A DNA stretch of 64,000 bases from Halomonas urumqiensis. Lineage in GTDB: Bacteria; Pseudomonadota; Gammaproteobacteria; Pseudomonadales; Halomonadaceae. Under the pieces are notes generated by a model. It ran no database searches and was not told the DNA's origin. It was given only the letters and a program-made list of their open reading frames with translations. The position numbers and the translations under genes were made by a program. This document shows, in pieces, positions 33,069-41,235 of the stretch; the first letter of the stretch is position 1; each line of letters begins with the position of its first letter. The stretch spans positions 310,001-374,000 of the forward strand of contig NZ_PYUD01000002.1 of assembly GCF_003028575.1 (NCBI RefSeq), read 5' to 3'.

Positions 33069-33919
33069 TGGCCACTAGCGTTCATCGACACCGTCAGTTG
33101 CCGGTAGTGTTGGTACTGGCTGGCCATGACCCCACCGGTGGCGCGGGCCTGGTCGCCGATGCCGAGGCCATTGCGGCCTGTGGGGGCTGGGCGTTGACCA
33201 TCCCCACTGCACTGACCGTGCAGGATTGCCGGAATGTTCACGCGGTGATGCCCTGTGACCCGGATGCTATGCGCGCCATGGCGACGGCACTTGCGACCTT
33301 CGAGGTGGCGGCGATCAAGGTCGGGCTGGTGCCTGACATGGCCACGCTCGATGCGATAACCGATATCGTGAGGCGTTTCCCTGGGGTGCCGCTGGTGGTC
33401 GACCCGGTGCTCAAGGCGGGAGGTGGGTGTGAGTTATCCACAGCTGAGCTGGTGGACGCCTTTCGTGAACGATTGCTACCTCTTGTGGATATTCTCACCC
33501 CCAATCGTCAGGAGCTTATGCGGCTTTCCTCGGTGACAGTGGATGACGACACCGAACGTGCCGTGGAACTCATGACCCTGGGCTGCCAGGCGGTATTGGT
33601 GACCGGCACCGATGAGCCGGCGAGAGGCGTTGCCGCGAACCGGGTCGCGCATACGCTGCATGCCCCCGATCTCAGTAGGCAGTGGTCGTGGGAGCGCCTG
33701 GATGGCCAGTATCATGGCTCTGGCTGCACCCTGGCGGCGTCGCTTGCCGCCCGCCTGGCGGCGGGGGAAACGCTGGTGACGGCGTGCGAGCAGGCTCAGG
33801 CGTTCACCTGGCAGGCACTCGCCCATGGCTGGCAACCCGGTGATCAGCAGGCGTTGCCACGACGGCTGTGGCAACTCCCGGAAATACCGCCAGGCGATAG
33901 CTATCGGGTCGATCGATGA
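33068..33919 (+). CDS. thiD: Hydroxymethylpyrimidine/phosphomethylpyrimidine kinase
   Basis: Phosphorylates the pyrimidine moiety of thiamine. It has 283 residues of the ribokinase-like fold. Motifs are LVLAGHDPTGGAGLVADAEA at the N-terminus, LVVDPVLKAGGGCEL in the middle, TPNRQEL, and the anion-hole/catalytic YHGSGCTLAASLA. ATG 33068 overlaps the hemJ stop (TGATG). In Pseudomonas thiE lies between thiD and hemL; here it does not. A perfect DnaA box lies inside (33434-33442). Confidence 0.94.
   Translation: MATSVHRHRQLPVVLVLAGHDPTGGAGLVADAEAIAACGGWALTIPTALTVQDCRNVHAVMPCDPDAMRAMATALATFEVAAIKVGLVPDMATLDAITDIVRRFPGVPLVVDPVLKAGGGCELSTAELVDAFRERLLPLVDILTPNRQELMRLSSVTVDDDTERAVELMTLGCQAVLVTGTDEPARGVAANRVAHTLHAPDLSRQWSWERLDGQYHGSGCTLAASLAARLAAGETLVTACEQAQAFTWQALAHGWQPGDQQALPRRLWQLPEIPPGDSYRVDR
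33434..33442 (+). promoter_or_regulatory. Perfect DnaA box inside thiD
   Basis: TTATCCACA on the plus strand in thiD coding sequence. Confidence 0.55.
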
Positions 33920-33994
33920 CAACAGGCTGGTCATCCGTGCCAGCAGAACCGAGAATGGCAGACATGACAGGGATATCCCCGCTTCTTCACAGAT

Positions 33995-34003
33995 TTATCC
34001 ACA
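33995..34003 (+). promoter_or_regulatory. Perfect DnaA box upstream of hemL
   Basis: TTATCCACA in the 125-base thiD-hemL gap, about 40 bases before the hemL start. It could bind DnaA at the promoter region; no role is known. Confidence 0.6.
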
Positions 34004-34044
34004 GCGTTGCGATTTCACACCTTCAATAAATGCATGAGGTAGCC

Positions 34045-35334
34045 ATGACCACATCCGCACTGCTCTTCGAACAGGCCTGCCGCCATATTCCCGGTGGCGT
34101 CAATTCGCCGGTGCGTGCCTTCAAGGGACTTTCTCGTCCACCAGTGTTCATGGAACGTGCCAAGGGTGCCTACCTTTACGATGTCGAAGGCAATCGCTAC
34201 GTCGATTATGTCGGTTCCTGGGGGCCAATGATCACCGGGCATGCCGACCCTGACGTGCTGGGTGCGGTGCGTGAACGTCTCGACAATGGCCTGTCCTTCG
34301 GCACGCCGACCGCCATCGAGACCACCATGGCCGACCTGATCTGCGAGATGATCCCGACCATCGAGATGGTGCGCATGACCAGTTCCGGCACCGAGGCCAC
34401 CATGTCGGCGATACGCCTGGCGCGCGGCGTCACGGGGCGCGACAAGATCGTCAAGTTCGAGGGTAACTACCATGGCCATTCCGATTCGCTGCTGGTCAAG
34501 GCGGGCTCGGGGGCGCTGACCCATGGCGAGCCGAGCTCCCCCGGGGTGCCGGCGTCGCTGGCCGAACACACCATCACCCTGCCCTACAATGACCTCGATG
34601 CCGTCGAGCAGTGCTTCGAGGAAATCGGTGACCAGATCGCCTGCATCATCGTCGAGCCGGTGGCCGGCAACATGAACTGCATTCCGCCGCAGCCGGGGTT
34701 CCTCGAGACCTTGCGCCGGGTCTGTGACAGCCACGACAGTGTACTTATCTTCGACGAGGTGATGACCGGCTTCCGGGTTGCACTGGGCGGCGCCCAGGCT
34801 CACTACGGCATCAAGCCCGATCTCACCTGCCTTGGCAAGATCGTTGGCGGTGGCATGCCGGTGGGGGCATTCGGCGGCAGTGAGGCGATCATGTCCAATA
34901 TTTCGCCGCTTGGTCCCGTCTACCAGGCCGGTACCCTGTCAGGCAATCCGCTGGCCATGGCCGCAGGCGTCACCCTGCTCACCAAACTGCGCACCCCCGG
35001 CTTCCACAACGCCCTGGCACAACGCGTCGAAACCCTTTGCCATGGTCTTGAGGAGCGCGCGAAAGCCGCCGGGATCGAGCTGATCACCCAGCGTGCCGGC
35101 GGCATGTTCGGCGTGTTCTTCACGCGCCAAAGCCGGGTCGACAATTTTGCTCAGGCCACTGCCTGCGATGCCGAAGCCTTCCGCCGCTTCTTTTCGGCGA
35201 TGCTCGATGAAGGCGTTTACTTGGCGCCTTCCGCTTACGAGGCGGGTTTCATGTCCAGCGCTCATACACCGGAAGATATTCAACTGACTCTGGATGCGGC
35301 AGAACGCGCCTTCGTGGTCATGCAGCAGGCTTGA
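34045..35334 (+). CDS. hemL: Glutamate-1-semialdehyde 2,1-aminomutase
   Basis: PLP enzyme converting glutamate-1-semialdehyde to 5-aminolaevulinate, an early step of haem synthesis. It has 429 residues. The N-terminus is [17 protein letters not shown]. The PLP site includes [27 protein letters not shown] and the Schiff-base lysine in [18 protein letters not shown] 34045 has GAGGT five bases upstream; the ATG at 34030 has none. Confidence 0.98.
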   Translation: MTTSALLFEQACRHIPGGVNSPVRAFKGLSRPPVFMERAKGAYLYDVEGNRYVDYVGSWGPMITGHADPDVLGAVRERLDNGLSFGTPTAIETTMADLICEMIPTIEMVRMTSSGTEATMSAIRLARGVTGRDKIVKFEGNYHGHSDSLLVKAGSGALTHGEPSSPGVPASLAEHTITLPYNDLDAVEQCFEEIGDQIACIIVEPVAGNMNCIPPQPGFLETLRRVCDSHDSVLIFDEVMTGFRVALGGAQAHYGIKPDLTCLGKIVGGGMPVGAFGGSEAIMSNISPLGPVYQAGTLSGNPLAMAAGVTLLTKLRTPGFHNALAQRVETLCHGLEERAKAAGIELITQRAGGMFGVFFTRQSRVDNFAQATACDAEAFRRFFSAMLDEGVYLAPSAYEAGFMSSAHTPEDIQLTLDAAERAFVVMQQA

Positions 35335-35350
35335 TGGGGAGAGACGCACG

Positions 35351-36610
35351 ATGCGCCATACACGAGAGGATGTCGGCTCATCCGCTGACAAGGCCCTGGA
35401 GTTGCCGTCACTGGTTGACGCACTGGTGACCTTCCACCGTCAGACAGCGATCCGGGCAACATCCAGCGAGGATGTCTATGCGGCGGTCGATGCGCAGGCG
35501 GCCGGTGAAGTGGCAGCGATTCGTGAACATCTGTTCAGTGAAGAGGATCGCCAGCGACTCGACCACCTCGAGGAGTGGCTCGAACAGGATCGATTGCGAC
35601 TGGGGGCGTTGCTTGAGTCACGACAGGCGTATCAGGTCAGCAGTTGGGCACTCGACCACCCCGAGAGCCAACTGATCCATGAAGGGCGTAGCTTGCTGGT
35701 CAATGCCATCGGCCATGACCCGAGTGCACCAGGCGCCGAGCTCCCCTCCGACCCAGCCAGCGACCTGGCCGCTCTGCTGGTCGGGCTCGAGAGTCGTGGT
35801 GAGGTGGCGCTGGCGCGACTGGCGCTGGATCGCTATTTACGCCTGTCCGGCGATTACGAGGTGTGCCGCCTGCTGTCGCTGTTCGCTACCTGCCATGCCT
35901 TGACCGGCGCGCGACGCGCATTGCAGCGCCGCCCCTCGGCCGACCAGGACCCGGAACATCCCGCCCTGCTTGCCGAATGCATGGCCGAGTGTCGACGTTT
36001 CCTGGTGCTCGCCGAGCGTATCGCCGAATTCCGCTTTCCTCCTCTGGTGATCGCCGTTGGGGTCTCGGGCAGCGGAAAGAGTCGCTTTACCAGCGGGCTT
36101 GTGGCGCGGCTAGGCGCGATTCGCGTGTGTTCCGATGTGGAGCGTCGGCGGTTGTATGGCATCGAGGCCGAATCCGCTTATCCACAGCCGGTGACTTCGA
36201 CGCAGGGTGTGGATATCTTCAGTGAAGAGGCGACTCGACGCACTTACCGACGGCTGGCCAGCTGCGCTGGCGCGATGCTTGATGCGGGCATTCCCGCCTG
36301 TGTGGATGGCACCTTCCTGACCCGCTGGCAACGCGACCTGCTACGCCAACAGGCCGAGGCGCGCGGCTTGCCGTGCCTGCTGGTCAGTTTCGAAGCCGAT
36401 GATGCCACCCTGAAGCGGCGCATCGACAAGCGCGCGCGTCGACAAGGCATCCAGCCACAAGCAAGCCTTGCCGTGCTGGAGCACCAGCAGAAGATATTCG
36501 AGGCTTTCGGCGACGAAGAGCGGCTGAATCTCGTTCATCTCGACACAACCGCCGACAATGCCGCCGAAACCCTGGTGGGGTTGATCGAGGAGCACGTGAA
36601 GTTGCTGTGA
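35351..36610 (+). CDS. P-loop kinase of the COG0645 type with a shortened N-terminal domain
   Basis: Predicted ATP-dependent kinase of 419 residues; substrate unknown. Residues ~225-419 are the P-loop kinase domain, with Walker A GVSGSGKSRFTSG, ADP-binding-type RIDKRARRQG and DGTFLTRWQRDLL. Residues ~125-200 (DLAALLVGLESRGEVALARL, LSGDYEVCRLLSLF) resemble the C-terminal half of the aminoglycoside-phosphotransferase-like domain often fused to this kinase. The usual nucleotide-binding first half of that domain is absent, so the protein is shorter than the ~500-residue fused form. ATG 35351 has GGAGAG upstream. It directly follows hemL. Confidence 0.8.
   Translation: MRHTREDVGSSADKALELPSLVDALVTFHRQTAIRATSSEDVYAAVDAQAAGEVAAIREHLFSEEDRQRLDHLEEWLEQDRLRLGALLESRQAYQVSSWALDHPESQLIHEGRSLLVNAIGHDPSAPGAELPSDPASDLAALLVGLESRGEVALARLALDRYLRLSGDYEVCRLLSLFATCHALTGARRALQRRPSADQDPEHPALLAECMAECRRFLVLAERIAEFRFPPLVIAVGVSGSGKSRFTSGLVARLGAIRVCSDVERRRLYGIEAESAYPQPVTSTQGVDIFSEEATRRTYRRLASCAGAMLDAGIPACVDGTFLTRWQRDLLRQQAEARGLPCLLVSFEADDATLKRRIDKRARRQGIQPQASLAVLEHQQKIFEAFGDEERLNLVHLDTTADNAAETLVGLIEEHVKLL
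36178..36186 (+). promoter_or_regulatory. Perfect DnaA box inside the kinase gene
   Basis: TTATCCACA on the plus strand in coding sequence. Confidence 0.55.
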
Positions 36611-36632
36611 TGGGCTCACTCGCAACTTCACG
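36595..36632. terminator. Inverted repeat between convergent kinase and csgD-like genes
   Basis: CGTGAAGTTGC (36595-36605) and GCAACTTCACG (36622-36632) form a perfect 11-bp stem that spans the kinase stop codon. No U-tract follows on either side. Its place between converging genes suggests a bidirectional terminator. Confidence 0.55.
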
Positions 36633-36653
36633 GTTGGATGTCTTCGGGCGAGT

Positions 36654-37352
36654 TCAGGTCTCGATCAGTTTCGTGGCCTGCTTGTCCGGTTGATGGCGTG
36701 ATGACGTCAGCGGAGGGGGTGCGCCAAGGTGCTGACGGGCCCAGTTGACCGCTTGCACACGGTTGTGAACCTCGATCTTGCGGAAGATGTTGTAGAGGTG
36801 GGATTTCACCGTGTGTTCGCTGACGAACAACTGCTCGGCGATGCGTGTGTTGGAGGCACCGGTACCCAGCATGGCGATGATTTCCAACTCGCGCTGGGTG
36901 AGCCCGCAGGCCGGTCGATAGGAATTGAGCTGTTGACGGCGAAAGAACTGGATCATTCGGGTCATCAGTGACCGCGACATCCACAGGTCGTTGGCCATCA
37001 AGGCATTCAAGCCCTTGCAGATCATCGCCAGGGAATCGCTGTGATAGAAGACCCCTTGCAGGTTCACGGCGGAGAGTACCTCAACGGCATGATCCTCGTT
37101 GCGCAGGTTGAAGGCCGCCAGGGTGATGTTCTCGGGGTTTTCGCTCGATAGCGAGTGCCACTCCTGAATGATGCCTTCGTCGAGATAATCGATATCGAGC
37201 AGTACGACCGTCCTGCCGGTGATTGCACGCTGCGTGCTCCCAGGCGAGACCAGGACGATAGGGCAGTTCAATTGCTGACCAAGATAGTCGATGAACAGTT
37301 GTGTCTGAGGACTACTAGAGGTGACCAGCATTACTAAACTTTGTTGATCCAT
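36654..37352 (-). CDS. LuxR/CsgD-family response regulator, paralogue 1
   Basis: Transcription regulator of 232 residues. The N-terminal ~150 residues resemble the receiver-like domain of CsgD (VVLLDIDYLDEGIIQEW, LAAFNLRNEDHA). The LuxR helix-turn-helix follows (LTQRELEIIAMLGTGASNTR, IAEQLFVSEHTVKSHLYNIF). It is clearly a paralogue of the csgD at 41820-42500; both share VNWAR..LGAPPPL after the helix-turn-helix. The start ATG 37352 has only a weak ribosome site. It stands beyond the csgA end of the curli locus and probably regulates it, which is inference. Confidence 0.88.
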   Translation of the reverse strand: MDQQSLVMLVTSSSPQTQLFIDYLGQQLNCPIVLVSPGSTQRAITGRTVVLLDIDYLDEGIIQEWHSLSSENPENITLAAFNLRNEDHAVEVLSAVNLQGVFYHSDSLAMICKGLNALMANDLWMSRSLMTRMIQFFRRQQLNSYRPACGLTQRELEIIAMLGTGASNTRIAEQLFVSEHTVKSHLYNIFRKIEVHNRVQAVNWARQHLGAPPPLTSSRHQPDKQATKLIET

Positions 37353-37683
37353 GAGAATACCCTGCTCATTAGGTGCTGTGGAGTTCCCTTCGCCAAGCCT
37401 AAGTGTTATTAATTCCTCCTGACGTCCTGTGAGTGTTGTGCAAATTGGCACATTTTGTTAGTGCTTTTTGTTCATATGGAACTCACCTTTTCATCCATTT
37501 TTTTCAATGACATTAAATGACATACAAAATCAGCCTTTTGACATCGTCTCCCATGAGGATGGCTGATGGTTGTCAGTTGTCCTGGATCAATAAAGAAGAG
37601 AAAAGGTCTGATCCAATGACGCTAATAAAGACGCTGATCAAGCTCGAGACATACTCTGTAAATTCCCTGACAGGAGAAATCTC
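37353..37683. promoter_or_regulatory. Divergent AT-rich region, csgD-like paralogue / small secreted protein
   Basis: About 330 bases between two divergent genes, markedly richer in A and T than neighbouring genes (e.g. 37440-37540). It must hold both promoters. I cannot define promoter boxes with confidence. Confidence 0.55.
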
Positions 37684-38016
37684 ATGTCGGTAGTTAGGTG
37701 GATGGCTATATCTGCCATGGCGGTACTCAGCGGTTTGGGCTTCGCCAGTGACGATGGCATACAGGTAACGCTCGAAGGTGACCCCGGCACCCCCTTCGAG
37801 GCACGATGGACCATCGTGACCGCCGAGGGTGAGAGGGAGGTCCATGAGATCGAGGGGCAGGTGCCCTATCGACAACGCTTCACCGGTGAGGCGTTCGAGG
37901 GATGGCTTCATCATATAGGTGACCAGGGGCACCTGACACTGGAAATCATCCACAAGGGAAATCGCTCACGCTCTAGCACCTCAGCCCGCGGTAGCCTTTC
38001 GCTCAGTGTGAAATAA
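37684..38016 (+). CDS. Small secreted protein, candidate curli-assembly inhibitor (CsgC/CsgH-like)
   Basis: Periplasmic protein of 110 residues. A signal peptide (MSVVRWMAISAMAVLSGLGF, then AS) is followed by ~88 residues with alternating polar and hydrophobic strands, as in a small beta-sandwich (IQVTLEGD, FEARWTIVTAEG, VPYRQRFTGEAF, HLTLEIIHKG, GSLSLSVK). There is no cysteine in the mature part. Its start has AGGAGA six bases upstream, so it is well supported as a gene. Small size, signal peptide and position beside csgA suggest a role like CsgC or CsgH, which keep curlin from forming fibres in the periplasm. The sequence link is weak and function is inferred. Confidence 0.7.
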   Translation: MSVVRWMAISAMAVLSGLGFASDDGIQVTLEGDPGTPFEARWTIVTAEGEREVHEIEGQVPYRQRFTGEAFEGWLHHIGDQGHLTLEIIHKGNRSRSSTSARGSLSLSVK

Positions 38017-38017
38017 A

Positions 38018-38052
38018 CTACCCATCCGGCATTCATGATGTCGGATGGGTAG
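38018..38052. terminator. Hairpin between convergent small secreted protein gene and csgA
   Basis: CTACCCATCCG (38018-38028) and CGGATGGGTAG (38042-38052) form a perfect 11-bp stem with a 13-nt loop, starting two bases after the plus-strand stop codon. Likely bidirectional terminator, though no T-run follows. Confidence 0.65.
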
Positions 38053-38097
38053 GAATGTCCCACGTGAGGTGGGGCGGCCATCAGGCGTGGCCGAATC

Positions 38098-38841
38098 TCA
38101 GTACTGGGTCACGGTGGCCGTGTTGTGGTTGCCAGTTTGAACTTCCTGGGAGAAGTGCTGCCAGCCGCCGCTCTGGTTCACTACCACCTCGTTCCAGTTG
38201 CCACGCTGGTAGGTGTAGGAGTCATGGCCATAGCCACGCTGGGTGATGAAGGCGTCGTTGTCCCAGCCATCCTGGAAGATATCGCTATCTACCTCTGTTG
38301 CTCCGTACTGGTCAACGTCGGCAAGGTTGTCTTTGCCTTGCTGGTTAATATAGCTGTCATTCAGGTAGCCATCACGCTGATCGACATTGGCGGTGTTCCT
38401 CCTGCCATCCTGGAAAACGTAGGAGTCATTGCGGCTGCCGCTCTGAAGGACTTCTGCATCATTGCCGTCAGAAAATAAGCTCCAGTATCCACCGTTTCCG
38501 CGTTGGTAGATGGTGGATTCATTCTGGTAGCCGGACTGGTTGACGGTAGCATTATGGCGGTTTGTATCCTGTTGGATACGTGACCACTGGTCACCGGTCT
38601 GGGTCACAGTGGCGTCGTTGTTATTGCCGTTCTGGTAGATAATGGACTCTGCGGCATTGTTGGTGTTTCCACCGTATCCTGCCATGGCATCGGTAGCATC
38701 ACGCGATTGCTGGAAGGGACTGGCGCTCGGATTGGTATTGCCGCCCGGATAGTCCTGAGTGGCTTGGGTACCGAGGGCCATGGCGCCGGCGCTGGCGGTG
38801 AGTGCGATGGCAGCGGCGAGTGCAGTCAGTTGAGTCTTCAT
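38098..38841 (-). CDS. csgA: Major curlin subunit CsgA
   Basis: Secreted amyloid subunit of curli fibres. It has 247 residues, with a signal peptide MKTQLTALAAAIALTASAGA. After a Gly/Asn-rich leader come about eight curlin repeats of the type S-x3-Q-x-G-x2-N-x-A-x-V-x-Q (e.g. SIIYQNGNNNDATVTQTG, SYVFQDGRRNTANVDQ, SYTYQRGNWNEVVVNQSG), more than the five of E. coli. It ends NHNTATVTQY. ATG 38841 has AGGGGAAA upstream. It lies 61 bases downstream of csgB. Confidence 0.93.
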   Translation of the reverse strand: MKTQLTALAAAIALTASAGAMALGTQATQDYPGGNTNPSASPFQQSRDATDAMAGYGGNTNNAAESIIYQNGNNNDATVTQTGDQWSRIQQDTNRHNATVNQSGYQNESTIYQRGNGGYWSLFSDGNDAEVLQSGSRNDSYVFQDGRRNTANVDQRDGYLNDSYINQQGKDNLADVDQYGATEVDSDIFQDGWDNDAFITQRGYGHDSYTYQRGNWNEVVVNQSGGWQHFSQEVQTGNHNTATVTQY

Positions 38842-38902
38842 TGTGTTTTCCCCTTGTCTTGCTGATTGCCTTGCGATGAAACCGATGGACATTGGCGCCG
38901 CA

Positions 38903-39466
38903 TCAGTTGGTTACGATCGTGGCTGTTGTACCTGCACCGGATCGGCTGATCTGGTCGATGCTGATGGTTCGGTAGCCACTCCCCGATTGAGAAAGGTTGA
39001 CCTTGCCCCGGACGCCCACCTGGTTGATGGCGGCTTCGAATTCACCGCCACGTTGATGCAGGTTTGCTTCCAGGTTGTTTCCGCGCTGAGCAACAACACC
39101 CACATTGTTGCCCCCTTCCTGGATGATCTCGGCATCGTTGCCGTAACCACTTTGATGAATCGCTGCCAGGTTGGGGTAACCTTTACTCCCCTGCTGAATG
39201 CGGGCATCGTTGTTGTTGCCAATCTGGGTGGTGATGGCAATGTTGCCAGGTATGTCGGGAACGCGGATGGTTGGAACTTCACGCACTTCCCTCATGAAAT
39301 TACCCATGATCTCCCGATCGACACTCGCCTGATCAGGCTCGTTGGCCAGCGATGCCGAAGCGAGTGATAGCCCCATGGCAATGATGATCGAAGCGGGAAT
39401 CACCCGAAGAACCTGGGCGAATGCCGATGTCGAGTGGATGTTGTGTTCCGCGCCTGTGGTCGTCAT
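38903..39466 (-). CDS. csgB: Curlin nucleator CsgB
   Basis: Minor curlin that nucleates CsgA fibres at the cell surface. It has 187 residues from ATG 39466 (GAGG upstream). The signal segment is SIIIAMGLSLASASLA after a rather long N-terminal extension. About five curlin repeats follow (AITTQIGNNNDARIQQ, AAIHQSGYGNDAEIIQEG, GVVAQRGNNLEANLHQRG). The repeats are less regular than in CsgA and the last is degenerate, as is typical of CsgB. Confidence 0.9.
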   Translation of the reverse strand: MTTTGAEHNIHSTSAFAQVLRVIPASIIIAMGLSLASASLANEPDQASVDREIMGNFMREVREVPTIRVPDIPGNIAITTQIGNNNDARIQQGSKGYPNLAAIHQSGYGNDAEIIQEGGNNVGVVAQRGNNLEANLHQRGGEFEAAINQVGVRGKVNLSQSGSGYRTISIDQISRSGAGTTATIVTN

Positions 39467-39689
39467 CTGAAACCTCTGTAAATCACCGATATCGATATCG
39501 TCGTGGTCTTTTGATACCGATGTAACAAGGCATGTAATGTTTTGTTGATTTGAGTATGGTTGTGTGGCTATGGTCATGCCATCATCGATTATGATGGAAA
39601 TCGTAGATGAGGAAATTCATACAAGATGACCAATAACGACTTGATCGTCAGCGGCATGCGAAAGTGGGATATTGGTAGGAACGCGGAAA

Positions 39690-39727
39690 GATGTTTCACG
39701 GTAATTGGTCAATTTCCGTGAAACATC
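39690..39727. repeat. 38-bp near-palindrome with split parS-like half-sites
   Basis: GATGTTTCACGG (39690-39701) and CCGTGAAACATC (39716-39727) are perfect 12-bp arms. The 14 bases between them continue the symmetry (TAATTG, GT, CAATTT; one mismatch). The arms contain TGTTTCAC and GTGAAACA, the two halves of parS, moved apart by 18 bases. No T-run follows, so an operator or hairpin is more likely than a terminator. Confidence 0.85.
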
Positions 39728-39850
39728 GTGTCAGGATAAGGCATGGATAGTCAGGCGTAAGATGTGCTCGAAAGGGGCCTTTCCTGGCCAGCGAAAGGTG
39801 GCCAATGATTGGCGAGCAGTGGTCGCTTCACCAAGAAGTGACGTCGTGAA

Positions 39851-39912
39851 GAAACGATAGGACGTCGATCAATTTCCTTGTGAATCATGCGCAATCTCGG
39901 CCCTATCGTTTC
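39851..39912. repeat. Inverted repeat downstream of csgG
   Basis: GAAACGATAGG (39851-39861) and CCTATCGTTTC (39902-39912) are perfect 11-bp inverted copies separated by 40 bases. The right arm lies just after the csgG stop codon. Possible transcript-end structure or protein-binding pair. Confidence 0.7.
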
Positions 39913-39933
39913 GACATGGTATATCTGAAAAAA

Positions 39934-40767
39934 TTACAGCATCGGCACCGGTGCCTCGAGATAATCCGCCAGCAAGGTGTTGTCGAAATCGGTGCCTTCC
40001 GCGACATTCCACAGGTTGTTCTCCACACCCTTGGCGATCAGGTGAATGACTGCGGACTCAATGGCTGACATCACCGCAAGCTGTACTGGCTCGTTCGTGG
40101 TCACACCTACCTCGGCTTCCAGAAGCCGGCGAAAGTCGATGAAGCGGTAGACTCCGGCACGCAACTCCTTGGAATAGATCGTCTTGGTGGTAGTGATATT
40201 GGAAAGCACTTCACCACTGGAAATTTCCACGGCGCGTAGGTTCACGGTGACCTGATCCACCTGGTATTGCCCCGACGCCCCAATACCGAAGTATTCAGCC
40301 CCCGCACCACCGGTGCGAATATTCGATTCATAGGCGATGATTCCCCCTTCCAGGAGTACCGAAGCGGAACGCAAGGATGGCAGGTTGTCAGGCTGATTGA
40401 ATCGTTCGAGCTCGGCGCGAATGATGCGTCGCTCGGTCAACAAGTTTTGCAGACCAACCCGCTCCAGCGGCGTGAACCAGCCCGAGTCCGCCAGTGCACC
40501 CGTCAACATGGCGGCAGCCCCCTGGGTCACCGCCGTCGAGAAGGTACTGGCGGGTGCGGGGCGATACTGCCCTGTCTGGTCGCGGAAGTCGTAGATGGCC
40601 GCCAGAATCTTGCCGGAAGGTGGGGGAAGCGACGTCAGATCCTGGTACGTCGCGCTGCGTGGCGTCAGGGTGGCGGGCTGCCCCTCGAGCCCCTCCGAGT
40701 TGGTGACCGCACTGGCGCAGCCGCTCAGGCTGACCAGCATGGCGATGGTGATGATTAGCTTGTTCAT
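39934..40767 (-). CDS. csgG: Curli secretion channel CsgG
   Basis: Outer-membrane lipoprotein that forms the nonameric curlin export pore. Its 277 residues equal the length of E. coli CsgG. The lipobox is SLSGCASA, with the lipidated Cys near residue 17. Family stretches are AAIYDFRDQTGQYRP, SWFTPLERVGLQNLLTER (here DSGWFTPLERVGLQNLLTE), RIIRAELE and QVTVNLRAVEISSGEVL. Last gene of the csgDEFG cluster, about 40 bases after csgF. Confidence 0.97.
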   Translation of the reverse strand: MNKLIITIAMLVSLSGCASAVTNSEGLEGQPATLTPRSATYQDLTSLPPPSGKILAAIYDFRDQTGQYRPAPASTFSTAVTQGAAAMLTGALADSGWFTPLERVGLQNLLTERRIIRAELERFNQPDNLPSLRSASVLLEGGIIAYESNIRTGGAGAEYFGIGASGQYQVDQVTVNLRAVEISSGEVLSNITTTKTIYSKELRAGVYRFIDFRRLLEAEVGVTTNEPVQLAVMSAIESAVIHLIAKGVENNLWNVAEGTDFDNTLLADYLEAPVPML

Positions 40768-40805
40768 GACGTTCCCCGTTGGCGAAGATCCATATTGTTG
40801 TCTAT

Positions 40806-41234
40806 TCAGAACCCACCGACGCCCAAGCCACCCACATTGATGGAGGTGACATCGCCGGTAACTCGGTCGGTGACGTTGATGACAAGCTGCCCGCCATCAT
40901 CACGAATCACTACGCCGAAGTCGTTGCTGTTGAAGGAGCCCTCATTGAGCTCGCCACTGCCGACGTCGGCAATCAACTGGGAGATCAATCTGCTTTCCAG
41001 GCTTTGGATGAGGCGCTCGGTGGGTGAAGATGGCTCGAAGCCTGCGGTGTTCGGATCTTCGTTGGTGTCCTGGGATTGCGCCTTGTTCAGCAGGTAGTTA
41101 CCCACGAAAGGGTCTCCACCGAAGGAAGGATTGATGGGCTGGTAAATCAGCTCACCCGAGTGGACGTTCTGCGCCGCCAGGGTAGATAGTGTCGCCATGG
41201 CCAGCGTGGCTAGAGACAATTTCAATGGTTTCAT
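40806..41234 (-). CDS. csgF: Curli assembly protein CsgF
   Basis: Caps the CsgG pore and couples secretion to CsgB nucleation at the surface. It has 142 residues with a signal peptide from ATG 41234 (AGGAG seven bases upstream). The mature N-terminus has NPSFGGDPFVGNYLLNKAQ, the CsgG-binding region, and the C-terminus has QLVINVTDRVTGDVTSINVG. It begins one base after the csgE stop. Confidence 0.96.
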   Translation of the reverse strand: MKPLKLSLATLAMATLSTLAAQNVHSGELIYQPINPSFGGDPFVGNYLLNKAQSQDTNEDPNTAGFEPSSPTERLIQSLESRLISQLIADVGSGELNEGSFNSNDFGVVIRDDGGQLVINVTDRVTGDVTSINVGGLGVGGF

Positions 41235-41235
41235 G

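Larger units (their letters stand above)
39467..39933. promoter_or_regulatory. csgG-csgB intergenic region
   Basis: Nearly 470 bases with no gene between csgG and csgB, which point the same way. It probably carries the csgBA promoter. It holds a 38-bp near-palindrome and an 11-bp inverted repeat with wide spacing, both listed separately. 39520-39620 is AT-rich. Confidence 0.6.
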
